The translations under genes were made by a program, and so were the position numbers. Source: Paulinella micropora (lineage: Eukaryota; Cercozoa; Imbricatea; Euglyphida). Taken from it: a DNA stretch of 37,131 nucleotides. Shown here piece after piece: positions 1-11,176 of this stretch (its first letter is position 1; every line of letters begins with the position of its first letter). The stretch covers positions 89,425 through 126,555 of the forward strand of contig BJOX01000247.1 of the NCBI GenBank assembly GCA_009731375.1. Reading direction: 5' to 3'. Below the pieces are notes generated by a model. That model saw only the letters and a list, made by a program, of their open reading frames with translations. It made no database searches and was not told the DNA's origin.

Positions 1-261
1 CCCCCCCCCCCCCCCCCCCCCCGCCCAAAACCAGCCAACGCCGCGGCCGCCGCAACGTACGCATAATCAAAACACTTATGCATACATGACATTTACAGAC
101 ATAACCTACATTCATACATATGTACAATATATGCAACAGATTGATACATAGAAGATAGACAGGTAGGTAGGTAGGTAGGAGGTAGGTAGGAGGTAGGTAG
201 GCAGGCAGGCAGGCAGTCAGGGAGGTAGAAAGCTATCATACCTACTTGTTATCTTGTCCAG

Positions 262-458
262 CGGCAGCTCGTCCTTCCTCTTTGCCCTCTCTGCCCGGCG
301 GGGTGCCACCTTGGGCCCAGCTGGCCCGCCCCCCGCCTGGTCCCTCCGGCCCGCCCGCCTTTCCCCCGCCTGGTCCCTCCGGCCCGCCCGCCTTCCCGGC
401 CGGTCCCGGCCTGCGTCCCCCGATGCCACCCATGCCCGGCCAGCCGCCNNNNNNNNNN

Positions 459-491
<33 letters not shown>

Positions 492-1406
492 ATTTCCCCA
501 TGAGGCGCTCGCCGTGCCCTACCTGATTGATTGATGAATGGGTTGATCCATGGGTTGCAAAGCTCAGATGCAGTGCTTGAGCACGTGGACGCTGTGTGTG
601 GGCAGGTGGCCTGGCCGCGCCGCAGATGCCGATGGGGCAAGCTCCCTGGTCCGGGCCTGGTCCGGCGCGGCCGCAGCCTCCCGCCCCCCTGGGCCAGAAC
701 GTGGCCTTGGGTGGCGCGCCTCGTCCCCCGCCGCCGCGGCCGTTCGGCGAACCCATGCGGCCTCCGCGCCCTCCTGCCTCGCCTTCCCGCCCCAGCCTGC
801 CGCTGCCCGACATCATGAAGGCAGCGGCCGCCCCTATGGCCATCCCCCCACAGCCCTCCCCTCCGCCACGCCCTCCCACCCTGCCCCTTCCCCCTGCCCA
901 GCCTCAGCCGCCACTCACACCTGCTCCGCTCGGCCCGGTCGGCACGCCTGCGCCTCCCGCCGGCCCGCCGCCCGGCATGAATGCGGTCGACACAACTCAC
1001 GCCCGCCTGCATCTCTGTGTGTTTGTGATCGCTCTGGGCTGCTGCTTGCACGATGCCTGTCCCTCTCGCTTTTTTTTTCTTGTAGTGTCTAGGCATCGTG
1101 CGTGTCTGTGTCTGTGTTTGTGTGTACATGTCTGTGTGTATGCGTGTGTGCGCGTGTGGATGAGCGTGCGTGCGTGTGTGCGCGCATGCGTATATCTTCT
1201 CTGCTGGCCTGTCTAGGTGCGTCCCTCCGCCCCCGCAGTGGATGTGATGTCCGCTCCTTGGTCACCCTCCCTCCTCATTCCTTCTCCCTCTCCTCTTTTA
1301 CTAGTCGATTTTTGTAATTGCTTGACAATGACAATGTATGTGTGTCTGTGTGTGTGTGTCTGTGTGTGTGTGTGTGTGGTGTTGTGTTGTGTTGTGTGTG
1401 TGTGTG

Positions 1407-1444
<38 letters not shown>

Positions 1445-1506
1445 GTGTGTGCGTGTGTGTGTGTGTGTGTGTGTTTTGTGGGTTTTGTGTGTTTTGTGTG
1501 TGACTC

Positions 1507-1543
<37 letters not shown>

Positions 1544-4500
1544 CGGGTGTGTGTGTGTGTTGTTTGTGTGTTGTGCGTTTGTTGTCTTTGTGTGTGTCAG
1601 GATGGATGCCTCACATCCGGCCATCAAGGCGGCTCAAAAAGAAAAGGAAAGAAAGGTCCGGAGCGACCCCCAGCCGACCATCAACCACATTCACGCTATG
1701 CACAAGAACCATGTATGCCTAGTCGATAAAATAGAATCGAAAATATTGAATAGGAAAAAGTAGAGAGAAGGGAAAAGAAAAGAAGAGAAGAATCGACGAG
1801 AAAAATTTTAAGGGGGGGGGGGGGGGGATATATTTTTCCTCTGTGTGTGTGCAGGCCAGGCAGGAGGCTGAGCTGGCTTCTCTTCCTGTCCCTCCTCCTG
1901 GCCCGCCGCCCACTCCCCCGGTCGGCCCTCCCCCCACGCCACCTAGCGCCCCTATTCCTCCGGGTGGCGCGCCCAACGGCCCGGCAAGTGGGCCCCTGAG
2001 CGGGCTCAACATGGCGGGGCCGGCTCCACCGGGCAACAGCCTGACCTCGCCGCGACCCCCACCGCCCACCGGTCTATTAGGTGCGCGCCCACCCGCCCCG
2101 GGTGCCCCGGGCAGTCTCGCGTCGCCGCGCCCCCCCGGCCCGCCTTCGCCGCGCCCCCCGGTTCTGTCACCGTGGGAAATGCAGCAGCGCCGGCGCTGGG
2201 AGATGGAGGCGGCGCGCGCGGCGCAGGAGGAGGCGCGCAAAGAAGAGATGGAGAAGCAGCGGCTGATCAGACTGCTCGAGTCCGCCAAACGCGAGACGCG
2301 CGCCAAGGAGGAGCAAGAGAGAAAGGCGAGAGAAGAGCGCGACAAGCCCAAGACGGTCAAGGAGGACCCGACGCTGCCGCAGCCCATGACGGAGAAGGTG
2401 ACGGCCGAGACCGAGGAGGAAAAGAAGACGCACTTCGAGGCCATGCTGAAGCACTTCGGCGTGAAGGGCGACGACCGTTGGCAAAGCTGGCTCCCCAAGC
2501 TCGTCAAAGACTCCCGCTTCAAGGTGTACAAGAAACTCGCCCAAAGAGCCAACGCTTTTGCTGCGTACACCTCTCGGCTCAAAGAGGAAAGCGACCGTGT
2601 GCTGGAGGAGGCGTCGAAAGAGGAGCTCAACAAAAGCAAGGCAGCGTTCCAGTCGATGCTGGTCGAGCACAAGGAGGACGTGCTGCATGCCGAGTCCTTC
2701 CCCGACTTCAAAAAGCAGATCCAGGGCGACCCGCGCTTCAAAGCGCTGGGCAACAAGCAGGAGCGCATGGCCATGTTCTTCCAGTATCGCAAGGAGCTCT
2801 TGGCGGCCCGCGACGTGCAGATGGGTATCTATGTCCCGCAGGTCTTCGCGCGACTGGATCAGGGCTTTGAGAAGGAAGGCTGGGGCGATGACGAAGACTG
2901 GGACATGGCCAAAGTCCAACATTTCTTGCAAGGTTTCCCGCCCTACGACTTTTTAGTCCAACATGATCAGCTCGCCCAGGTGAAGCAATACTTTGAGCAG
3001 GTTAAGGTCGAGCGCAAAGTCAAGGCAGCGGCGGCCAAGGCGAAGGCGGCCGCCGAGGAAAAAGCAAAGCAAGTGCAGGACAAGGTGCAGGAGCAGGCCG
3101 ACAAGGTTGCGGCGGAGGTTGCCAAGGCTGCCGAGAGCGTGGCGGCAGGGCAAGACAAGACGGGCGAGAGCTCGGGTGATGTTGTGATGCTGGATAAAAC
3201 TGAGGGAGTGAGCCTGGTAAGCGCGGAGGGGGAGGACGAGGAGGCGGACAAGGAGGGGAAAGAGGCCAAGGAGGGCGAGGGTTCCAAAGAAAAAACAGAA
3301 GCGGAGGGAGAGAGTGAGAAGAAGCAAGGGAGCAGGAGTAGAAGCAAGAGCGGCAGCAGGAGCAAGAGCAAAAGCAGGAGCAAGAGCAAGAGCAAGAGCA
3401 AAAGCAGGAGTCGCAGCCGCTCACACCGGGGGCGGCGCAGCAGCAGGAGCAGATCCAGGAGCAAGCGACGGAGCAGGGGACGACGCAGCAGGAGCAGGAG
3501 CAGGAGCAGACCCAGGGCGTACGCAAGAAGTACTCAGCGTGTGTTGTGTGTGTGTGTGTGTTTGTGTCTGTGTGTGTGTTTGTGTGTGTGTGTGCATTAT
3601 GTGCATGCGTGCATGCTCATGCGTGTTGTGTATGTGTATGTAACAGGTTTGCGGCGGCCGGTTGCGTACAGGGGCTATGGGAGGCGTCGCGGCTACAGGC
3701 CCCAGAGCAGTCGAAGGAGACGCAGCCTGACACGCAGCCACACCCGCAGCCAAAGCCGCAGCAGAAGTAGACACAAGAGCAAAGACAAAGAGAAGGACCA
3801 CGAGAAAGACAAGGACCATGACAAGGAGAAGGACAAGGAGAAGGACAAGGAGGAGGACAAGGAGAACGGAGTCAAGGAGGAAGATGGTGAGAAAGGGGAT
3901 GGCGAGAAAGGAAAAGAAGGTACGAAGAAAGAGGAAGGGACTGAGGACTCAGACAAGGAGCAGGGTGAGGGGAAAGGAGACAGAGAGAAATCAAAGAGGA
4001 AAGCGAAGGAAGAGGATGAAGAGGAGAAGGAAGGAGGGCGCAGCAAGAGGAGGCGACGGGACGACAGCACAGAAAGAGGAGATAGGAGAGAAAGAGAAAG
4101 AGAAAGAGATAAAGATAGGACGCGAGGAAGGGACAGAGACAGGGGCAGAGAGCGAGACCGCCGGGAACGGGACAGGGAGAGGGACCGAGAAAGAGATAAA
4201 GAGCCTCGGAGAGATAGTAGAGACAGGGACAGAGACAGGGACAGAGACAGGGACAGAGACAGGGACAGAGACAGGGGAAGACACAGGGACAAGGACGAGA
4301 AAGACAAGGAAGTCGACAAAGAGAAGAAGGATAAAGAGAAGGAGAAGGAGAAGAGTCATGAAAAAGGGCGCGGGATCGAGAGGAAAGGCATGTACGCGGA
4401 TCAGGAGGAGGAGCAGGAAGAGGAGCATGAAAACAGCAACGTCTCCAGCAAAGTAGTAGTGAAGCGTGCCAAGAAAGAGAAGAAGAAGAAGAAGGAAAAG

Positions 4501-4749
4501 AAGAAGAAAAAGGAGAAGGAGAAGGACAAGGATCAGGAGGAGAAAGAAGCAGAAGAGGAAGAGTCGGATGTGGAGCGCGATGAGGCGGAGAAAGAGAAAA
4601 TTGCACAGGCCAAGAAGGAGAAGCTGGAGAAATGGAAAGCGCAGCAAAAGAATCGGGAGAATGGAGACGACAGTGAGGCAGAGAAAGAGAAGGAAGGAGA
4701 AAAATCAAGTAAGAAAAAGGGCATTAGTTTGGCGAAGAAAAAGACGTGA
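262..4749 (+). CDS. FF-domain, RS/RD-rich nuclear RNA-processing factor (TCERG1/PRP40-like), spliced
   Basis: A nuclear protein likely to couple transcription and splicing. Inferred exons are 262 to about 500 (interrupted by a gap), 606 to 985 or 1020, 1601-1712, 1855 to about 3530, and 3647-4749 (TGA stop). Exon phases agree across 1601-1712/1855 and across about 3530/3647. The order is a proline-rich N-terminus, a charged helix (2180-2400), FF domain 1 (about 2410-2600, FEAMLKHFGV then DSRFKVYKKL), FF domain 2 (about 2640-2815, FQSMLVEHKE then DPRFKALGN), an acidic/Ala-Lys coil, an RS domain (about 3330-3530 and 3650-3780), and Lys/Glu and RD-dipeptide repeats. FF domains bind phosphorylated RNA polymerase II tail and splicing factors; this is family knowledge. 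TCERG1 and PRP40 normally carry WW domains and four to six FF domains. None or fewer are visible here, so the gene may extend left of the window or be a divergent relative. First exon and start are unresolved. Confidence 0.8.
449..458. other. Assembly gap (10 N) beside poly-C
   Basis: Gap in the first visible exon region of the FF-domain gene, followed by 33 C. Confidence 0.95.
986..1600 (+). other. Inferred intron of the FF-domain gene
   Basis: The proline-rich reading frame stays sensible to about 985 (PPPGMNA) and possibly to 1020. The next exon starts after TGTGTGTGTCAG ending at 1600. The interval is dominated by (TG)n repeats with short interruptions (1085-1180, 1335-1595). A donor GT at 1021 gives the phase needed by the next exon; one at 986 does not. 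Confidence 0.5.
1713..1854 (+). other. Inferred intron of the FF-domain gene
   Basis: The donor is GTATGC at 1713 and the acceptor is TGTGTGTGTGCAG ending at 1854. Removing it joins the frame ending HAMHKNH to the frame beginning ARQEAEL in phase. It contains a 15-base G run and ends in a TG repeat. Confidence 0.6.
3530..3646 (+). other. Inferred intron inside the RS-domain coding region
   Basis: The exon frame happens to read through, giving an odd Cys-Val-Leu stretch between two RS-rich parts. Donor GT at 3530 or 3539 and acceptor GTAACAG ending at 3646 remove it in frame and restore a continuous RS/RGR-rich domain. The intron is (TG)n plus TGCATG-type repeats. Confidence 0.6.
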
Positions 4750-5016
4750 AGACGCAGCGATGCTTGAGATTACTGTTGGTTACTGGTGCCCATGGCTAAT
4801 TGTTAGTGTTAGGTGCTTTCCTCTTATTTATAATATTAATATTCTTGAAATTTAGTGGCTAATTTTTTTTCTTTTCTGTTTCTTCATCTTCTGTCGTATC
4901 AGGTGCTTAAGAAACACCCATGTTTTCTCTTTTTGTATCCCTTGATACCTTTTACATCATACTTTTATCTCTTCTGCTTCCCACTCAGCTCTACGAGTGG
5001 CAAGTATTATATTATT

Positions 5017-5022
5017 AATAAA
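5017..5022 (+). terminator. Poly(A) signal AATAAA of the FF-domain gene
   Basis: AATAAA lies 268 bases past the TGA stop in AT-rich, T-rich sequence that looks like a 3' UTR. Nothing else in 4750-5100 looks coding. Confidence 0.5.
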
Positions 5023-5104
5023 GCAGTGCTTGCGTAAAAGAATGTCAAAATAAGCTTATTCATATTATCATTATTGTTAATAACATGCAATCGATACTAG
5101 ATGA

Positions 5105-5350
5105 TGCCGGCCCACCCGGTATATAATGGCAATACTTACCGTTCCGGTCTGTCTGTTATCCTTGGTCTGGAGATTACGGAGTCCCTACTTTAGGTACTCC
5201 TCAGTCTTCATATCGTTAGTACAGTTATCGTTTATTATATCGTACTATCGTAACAATCTGGAGTCGCTAATAAAATTAACGGGCTATGAAAATTCAAATT
5301 TTCCTCGGTTTCTCTGAAATTTTCTGACAGAAAAGAGATGTCGAGAGAAA
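5105..5350 (+). repeat. Orphan 5' LTR plus leader of the 21-33 kb retrotransposon family
   Basis: This is near-identical to 21131-21380: it starts TGCCGGCCCACCCGG, carries ATAATGGCAATACT, ends GTAACA at 5255, then has the spacer ATC and the same primer-binding site TGGAGTCGCTAAT from 5259. Similarity continues about 90 bases into the leader and stops where another repeat begins. It is a truncated element with no internal genes. Confidence 0.8.
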
Positions 5351-5356
5351 ATGGAA

Positions 5357-5650
5357 AATTTTATTAATAATAGTATTTAGTCACTGTAGTACCCGATGAT
5401 ACCGGCCCACCCCAAGGGCAATTACCGTCCCTATTTTACCTCAGATGATATCACTATGTGTAACGGTGAATTCAAATGTGGTTGTGGCACTTAGTGACGT
5501 CACGTCCGAGTATTATTCAAATCTCTAAGTAGTATTAATAAAGTAAAATACTAACACTCTGGTCTACTAGTAGTGTGTTATGAGCCTTGTCAGCGTTTAG
5601 TGGCGTGACTCTGGTAATGGACAAATTTATTAATATAGTATTTAGTCATA
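5357..5650 (+). repeat. Repeat family 1 (LTR-like), plus orientation copy
   Basis: It begins ATTTTATTAATAATAGTATTTAGTCA and contains ACCGGCCCACCCCAAGG and GAATTCAAATGTGGTTGTGGCACTTAG. It matches the reverse complements of 10721-10911 and 20640-20895. A second partial start (ATTTATTAATATAGTATTTAGTCAT) occurs near 5623, suggesting a tandem end. Confidence 0.7.
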
Positions 5651-8089
5651 TGATCTCAGGCTTATCATCACATGTTTTACATAGTTATTAATAGTTCTGC
5701 CTCGGATACTGGTGGCAGTCAGTTCCTTCATAGGACTGATCATTGCTTTACCTTTTATACTCAGTTGTATTTCCTTTATTTAAGTTTAGGCCGGGGTAGT
5801 TAGTTTAATTTGACTTAGCCCGTGTCTGGTTCAGTTTCCTGTCTAAATAAAGACCAAGTGTCTGCCATTGAAGTACAGAATGGGAACCCCTCCCCCCCGG
5901 CAACCTAGTAAAACATTAGGTTATGACGATTTCGAAACTGGGTCGTCGTGATGCGATTAATCATAAGTTCCACATGGAGACGTGCCAGGAGCAAGCCAGA
6001 ACGCAGAGCAGCAGTTGGAGAGTGCGATGTGCAGTGGAGGAGGCGTTCTCCACTCTGGACGATAGGGGGTGACCCTAAAACGACAAAACCAGACGAGTGA
6101 CATACTGTGTTGGTTGACTGCATAGTGTGTATGGGCAGAGGAAGGACAGAAAAATTTAACGGAAGCTTAAGGTGAACAATCTGTCGAAACATATGTGTTT
6201 TCGGTTACCTCTGTCCTAATACGTTGTTGTATAGCCACTCCTGAATGAGAGGGTCTTTCCAAATCGATCTGTCGACAGAACACACCAAACTCTGTGTGTG
6301 TAGTTTTCTCTTGGAAGGAAAAAATTCAAATTGTGAGTTTGTATACAACTCTTCAAGTAGGCAGATACAACGAACTCTTATTAAAAACACTATGGCTGCA
6401 TTGAGTCCTGCATATGTCGTCCCGAGGCTGTTAGCGGTTGGGAGGAACAGATTTTGAAATAAGTAAGCTAATTGGTGCTGTGAAAGTTGTGCGTTTTGTG
6501 AAAGAATTATTACATTATGGAATGCAAATCTAATATCTTGATTTCACAACCTTGTGAAAGTATATGATCAAGTTGGTTTTTGACATAAGCAGAAACAGTG
6601 CAAACTTTGTAAAATATATTAAGATTTATTGAAAAAATTTGTATTTTTTATATGTGTTCCATAGAATGACTAATTTTCTATTAAATTTACTATTTGAGAA
6701 CGATTTAAACAGACTCAATCTCTACTCTTCAGTTCCTCCGCTCATCCCCTTCTTTTTGACATTTCGTTCGCTAAAATTCCCTGATTTTGCGATGCTTGGC
6801 CTGGACCGGCCAAACTAGGAAGACCATGCTTGCCAAAGTAGTTTGGAATCTTTGGAGAACTCTCTCCACATAGCGTTCTGTGCATGTTGATTATTAAATA
6901 TGTTTCGATGATCACTCTTTCAATACCGTTCATAAATTTTTGTCCGGTTTCTTCCCTTCCTCGCTACAAAAAATGCCAGCAAAATACCTTCAATTTTCAC
7001 TCTGACAAAAATGAAAAAATGAATCTTGTCTCCAAATGAGCAGAATCAAATGTAGAAAGTACCTGATTCGATTACCATGATTGCATTTCGTATTTCCCCC
7101 AGACGGTTTGTGGCGAGAAAACCTAGAGGCTGAGAAAACTTACATAACGAATTCAGTCAATAAAATATGGATTGGTGTTCAGAATGCCATGCACAAGGCT
7201 TTCAGCCTGCTTAGAAATGCTTCCACTGTCGTATACTGATGCATTCTAAGCGTGTGTAAGATGGATTTTGTTAATATTTGCTGTAAGGCTCAAAATCTCA
7301 AAATGAGTGTTTCAGCTTTTTTGTATCTCGAATGCGCTGGACTCAAACTCCCGCTCATTTTTTTGTAGTGCCTTCTCTTCCAATGTTTTGTGTTCAACCA
7401 CGTATCTGTGACCTGTAGATGCATTCCCGTTCATAAAATAGATGGAGGAGCATCGTTTTCGAAATGTACAGGGGAATGAGTCCACTGAGGTCTGTCTGAA
7501 CCAAAAACGAAATTTTCGATTTCATAGATTCCATCGTTTTCAACAACAGAAAACAATTTTCACATAAGTAGGATGATAAAGTAACACACTTGAGCTAATT
7601 TCCAGCCTTGTAGCACTTACTTTGTAAATGAAACATCGATTTTTCTCATTTTTCCACACCTCTCAGGGACCGGATTTCAATTGCGTGGTGCTCAGTCAGT
7701 TTACATTTTGGCAAAAAGTGGTTTGGTACAGATGTTTATTGAGACGTACTGTGTCGAATTCTCAACTGGCTTCATAAGAAAATAAGGGTTAAGATAGAAC
7801 GAGACGCGAATTGAAGACCCATTACAAATTCCTTTTTTCCCCTGAAATTCCCCAAAGTCCCACCGATATTTTTGGTGAAACCCTATTGAGCAAAACCATA
7901 TTTTGTGGCAGTTTGCGTGAAGAAATTTTTCGAAAAAGTTGTGCCGTGGTTTTTGTATGTATTTCGTACGTTTTCTTGGCGTTTGTAGCAAGATTAGCAC
8001 CAAGTTTAATTTGGTTTTTATTATTCAAATAACATTGTTACTTATTGTAAAGAAAACATGTCAAACCTGACTAACGACCTCCGGACGAC
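5651..8089. other. AT-rich intergenic DNA, no supportable gene
   Basis: Open frames here are at most about 100 codons, overlap on both strands and show no recognisable domain or codon pattern. It probably contains decayed repeats that I could not classify. Confidence 0.6.
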
Positions 8090-8546
8090 ATATGACTCTG
8101 TGAGAGCAGGTGAAATACCAGTAAATAGTAGTCAGATGTCACTTCGTTTATTTACGTAATTTCGAACTCTTTGCAGGCTTGGATGCAACTTACTATCAAG
8201 AGTAGAACGTAGATTGTGAGGTGTCCAGTTCTCAAACGGATAGTGTCCTTTTGTTTCTAGTTCACAGTTATAAACGGATAGTGTCGGGTTGGTAAACTTG
8301 AAAACCAAACTGATTTGGGAGGCCTAGGCGAAAATGATTAGGAACGGCGAAAATGACAGTCAAACATTGTATTTCCGTCCTTTGTCCACAAATTTACCGT
8401 AACATGCGTGTTCACGGGAAATCTGTTGGAAAAGGTAATCTTAAGTCGGAAAAAGGCAATGGTTAATCTTTTCTAAAAAGATCTTTGACTTAATCGTTTG
8501 AAATCATTTGTGAACGGAATCGACAACTAGTTAGTGAAGTCCAAAC
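8090..8546 (+). repeat. Left direct repeat (LTR-like) of a small element
   Basis: It shares with 8950-9362 the blocks GAGCAGGTGAAATACCAGTA, GTCCACAAATTTACCG, ATGCGTGTTCACGGGAAATC and ACTAGTTAGTGAAGTCC in the same order and orientation. Paired direct repeats of about 0.4 kb enclosing 0.4 kb of DNA suggest LTRs of a miniature retroelement. Confidence 0.65.
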
Positions 8547-8637
8547 GTCGTGCAGAGGAGAATCTAATGAACCGGTCAAAAAGAGTGAATTATCAACGGT
8601 AAATGTTTTGGCCGGTCGTTAAGGTGCTCAGTCTGAT

Positions 8638-8951
8638 AAGGGAAGGGTGAACAGAACCAGCCAGAATATTGGCGTGAGGCATGGGAGGAGGAGACCGACG
8701 AAGGGGAAAAGGGGATGTGGGCTCGAGGAGAGATCAGGATAGGAAAGAATATATACAAACACGTGGCTCAGGTATCTAAGGAATATGAGGAGTTACGGGA
8801 GCAATTGGAAGAGTGCATGAAGAAAGGAAATATATGCCCACATAAAATTGCGATGGTACGGCAGTTGGTGGAACAAGCGGAGGCATCAAAGACCATGATG
8901 GTGACCTTGGCCATGAGGAAACGGGGATTATGTGATTGCATAAAGTCCTGA
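8638..8951 (+). CDS. Coiled-coil gag-like ORF, copy 1 (GEIRIGKNIYKHV domain)
   Basis: The frame is open from 8638 after a TAA; the first ATG is at 8715. The protein is helical and charged: YWREAWEEETDEGEKGMW is followed by GEIRIGKNIYKHV, a KEYEELREQLEECMKKG helix and ICPHKIAMVRQLVEQAEASK. It is clearly paralogous to 22522-22829, sharing EGEKGMW, GEIRIGK.IYK.V, CPH.IA..R and AEASK. It lies between two direct repeats and lacks the N-terminal part seen in the other copy, so it is probably a captured or remnant gag-like segment. Function is unknown; a structural role in an element particle is inference. Confidence 0.6.
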
Positions 8952-9362
8952 CTCCAGAGAGCAGGTGAAATACCAGTAAATAGCTGAGAGGTCACTTCGT
9001 TTTATTTATGTAGATTTCTGCTTGTTTGCAGACTTAGGTTGCAAAGTACGAACACGATGAACGTAGATTGTGAGTTGGTGAGATGTGACACTTGAAGATG
9101 AAAGTGTAGTACTTGAAGGAGGGCTTCAAGTCCAACTAATATGTTCAAGCATCAAAAATTTCATTTGGGAAATATTTCTCAGCCGTTTTCCTGGAAGTAT
9201 GTTTCCTTGTCCACAAATTTACCGCACATGCGTGTTCACGGGAAATCAGGGGAAAAGGTAAGAGATTGGGGGAAAAGGCAATAGTTAACCTTTTGTAAAA
9301 AAACTTTGAATTAATCGTTTGAAGTCATTCCTGAACGAAATCAAAAACTAGTTAGTGAAGTC
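8950..9362 (+). repeat. Right direct repeat (LTR-like) of the small element
   Basis: This is the counterpart of 8090-8546, with several small deletions. Its right end at about 9362 falls inside a minus-strand gag-like ORF, so it marks the insertion boundary. Confidence 0.65.
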
Positions 9363-9832
9363 CCTGCCTTTGCTATCTCGTCTAATCCTCTATACTTGTC
9401 TACTTTAGCTTTCCAGAATTTCGCAGGTTCACCTTCTGCTTCAGGCAACAATGTAATAGCATCCGGATTCTGCTGACATGAGGAAATGAGGTATGCTAAC
9501 AACTCATCTTTCAGCTCTCTTCTTTTCCTCACGTGTTCACTCTTTTCTTCTTCTTTCCTCAGACCTTCTTCTTCATCTAACTCTCTTTGTGTGACAGACT
9601 GAGACTGTGATCTCTGTGACTTAGAGGTAGATGGTGATGGTGCAGATTCACTCTTGACAGTGCTGGGGAAGATTATGGCTCTTCCCTCTAGGCAATTAAT
9701 TAACAATGGATTAACTAATCTAAGAATAGCTATCAAATTAGTGTCACACGTCTTAAAGTCTTTTATATTCCTTGAGAGGGTAGGAGTTTTTAGATCTAGT
9801 TTCACTTTCGGATATGGAGTATGTAAGGCCAT
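9363..9832 (-). pseudogene. Gag-like ORF of an LTR retroelement, 3'-truncated
   Basis: It reads from ATG at 9832 for about 157 codons. The order is a short N-terminus (MALHTPYPKVKLDLKTPTLS), a helical segment, a Ser/Gln-rich linker (SKSQRSQSQSVTQRE), an acidic/basic helix and a C-terminal part ending KFWKAKVDKYRG. It lies downstream on the minus strand of a primer-binding-site-like sequence at 10345-10356, as expected for gag. The last codons (about 9341-9362) come from the inserted direct repeat, so the gene is broken by a nested element. No zinc knuckle remains. The gag assignment rests on position and composition. Confidence 0.5.
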
Positions 9833-10344
9833 TTCTTACCTTAGTGCTTACCCGAGCTACTTGATCAGAAACTTGTTGAGCGAACGTCGGCGACAGGGAA
9901 GCAAAGCCACTTGTCCCGACGACTGGATCTGTTGAGCTTGGGGTTTCTCACCACAGCTGGGGGGTCCTTCAGACCAGCCCACTGGGGAAAAAGTCCAATG
10001 TCGGCGATTGACGCCAAACAAATGAGTGGGGTCTGTGCAAGTGGGGGCCGAACGTGAACGGGCCACTGCGAGAGTCCACCCAAAACCGGATCAAAGTCAA
10101 GCCTGTTATGTAGAGAGAGGTTGCCGGAAACCGTCGTAACCGGCTGAACTGGCGAACTGGACGTCTGGCTGCCATGGCCACTGTCCACGGAACGTTCCTC
10201 AGGGAACTCTTGACACCTTGGTGGGCTGGCTGGCTGAGCTTGAACGGCCTCGAACCACCACCCACTGCGCTGAGACTCAGCTCAACTCGCACAGGGCCTC
10301 GCCAGTTACCTATCAACCACACACAGTAAACAGAAATTAGTTCT

Positions 10345-10356
10345 GCTCTGACACCA
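10345..10356 (-). other. Putative primer-binding site (initiator-Met type)
   Basis: The minus strand reads TGGTGTCAGAGC, one base from the TGGTATCAGAGC used by many LTR elements primed by initiator tRNA-Met (established knowledge). It sits between the family 1 repeat and the gag-like ORF. Confidence 0.5.
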
Positions 10357-10911
10357 AACACGAACAAGATAACGTCCCTCTGGGTGTAGGTGCCAGCTTT
10401 CTTCGGTGCTTGGAGACACTCTCCAAGGAGTCCAGCGCGAACGGCGCTTCAATGCTTCATAACCTATTGACTTACGATATACAGAAGAATGACTTTAATG
10501 ATTATAAAATGACATTGTCCAACAGTAACGGACGACTGAAACTGATGTTTGATATTAAGAACGGAACAATAACTGGACCCAATTTGTGGGGGCAGATATA
10601 CCCACTCGGTCCACAAAGGTGGATTGGCATCATGATTAATTGACAATGTTCTGATACGGGATCTAACCGTATAACCCGGTTAAATACATGGATATATCAT
10701 AAGTTAGTTTACCAACCTGCACTAGACGAGAGGGTTCGTACTTTACTTTACTTAGAGATTTGAATAATTCTGACACGTCACTAAGTGCCACAACCCCAGA
10801 CCGCAAAAGCTTGAATTCACCGTTACACATAGAGTGATATAGGTAAAATAGCTAATTGTCCTTGGGGTGGGCCGGTATGACTAAATACTATTATTAATAA
10901 AATTATCCATT
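10357..10911 (-). repeat. Family 1 LTR-like repeat, minus orientation, with 5' leader side
   Basis: 10721-10911 is the reverse complement of 5357-5650 and closely matches 20697-20895 (GAGAGGGTTCGTACTTTACTTTACTTAGA, CAAAGCTTGAATTCACCG-like block, GGGTGGGCCGGTATGACTAAATAC). 10357-10720 is unique in the window and ends at the primer-binding-site-like sequence, so it may complete the LTR. Exact ends were not determined. Confidence 0.6.
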
Positions 10912-11176
10912 GCTCCCCCTATTTAGGAATAACGGCCCCATCTACCTTATGCTACTAACCTTGCATATATAATGTCATTGATAGTTCATATGTGTAGCCC
11001 TATTCAGAGATTAACGGAGCCGCCCTACCAACTGTATGCACTAACTCAATATTAACTTTCTATCCTGCTCACTAACTTAACTTATGATGATGTAGTGAGC
11101 TAATTTAAAAAGTCACAGTCGTTGAAGTCGCCGCCCCCCGCGCGCTCCCCCCGCTCCCTTGAAGCCGCCGGGTCCC
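10912..11176. other. Transition from AT-rich repeat to GC-rich gene island
   Basis: Composition changes sharply at about 11115. No gene is supported on the left side. The zinc-finger protein frame ends at TAA 11177-11179. Confidence 0.5.

Noticed and set aside
165-222. (GTAG)n array as a CRISPR-like or telomeric repeat
   Set aside because: A simple GGTA/GGCA tetranucleotide microsatellite with no spacers and no telomere context.
217-1129. Minus-strand frames over the first kb
   Set aside because: They mirror a GC-rich proline-coding plus strand; Gly/Arg-rich antisense of the FF-domain gene.
2167-3526. Minus-strand leucine-rich frames opposite the FF-domain gene
   Set aside because: Antisense of Lys/Glu codons; no independent motif or start context.
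5905-8032. Short ORFs of 60-100 codons in AT-rich DNA
   Set aside because: Lengths are as expected by chance; no domains and no codon bias.
10410-10643. 77-codon plus-strand ORF (METLSKESSANG...)
   Set aside because: It is antisense to a repeat/leader region of a minus-strand retroelement; no homology recognised.
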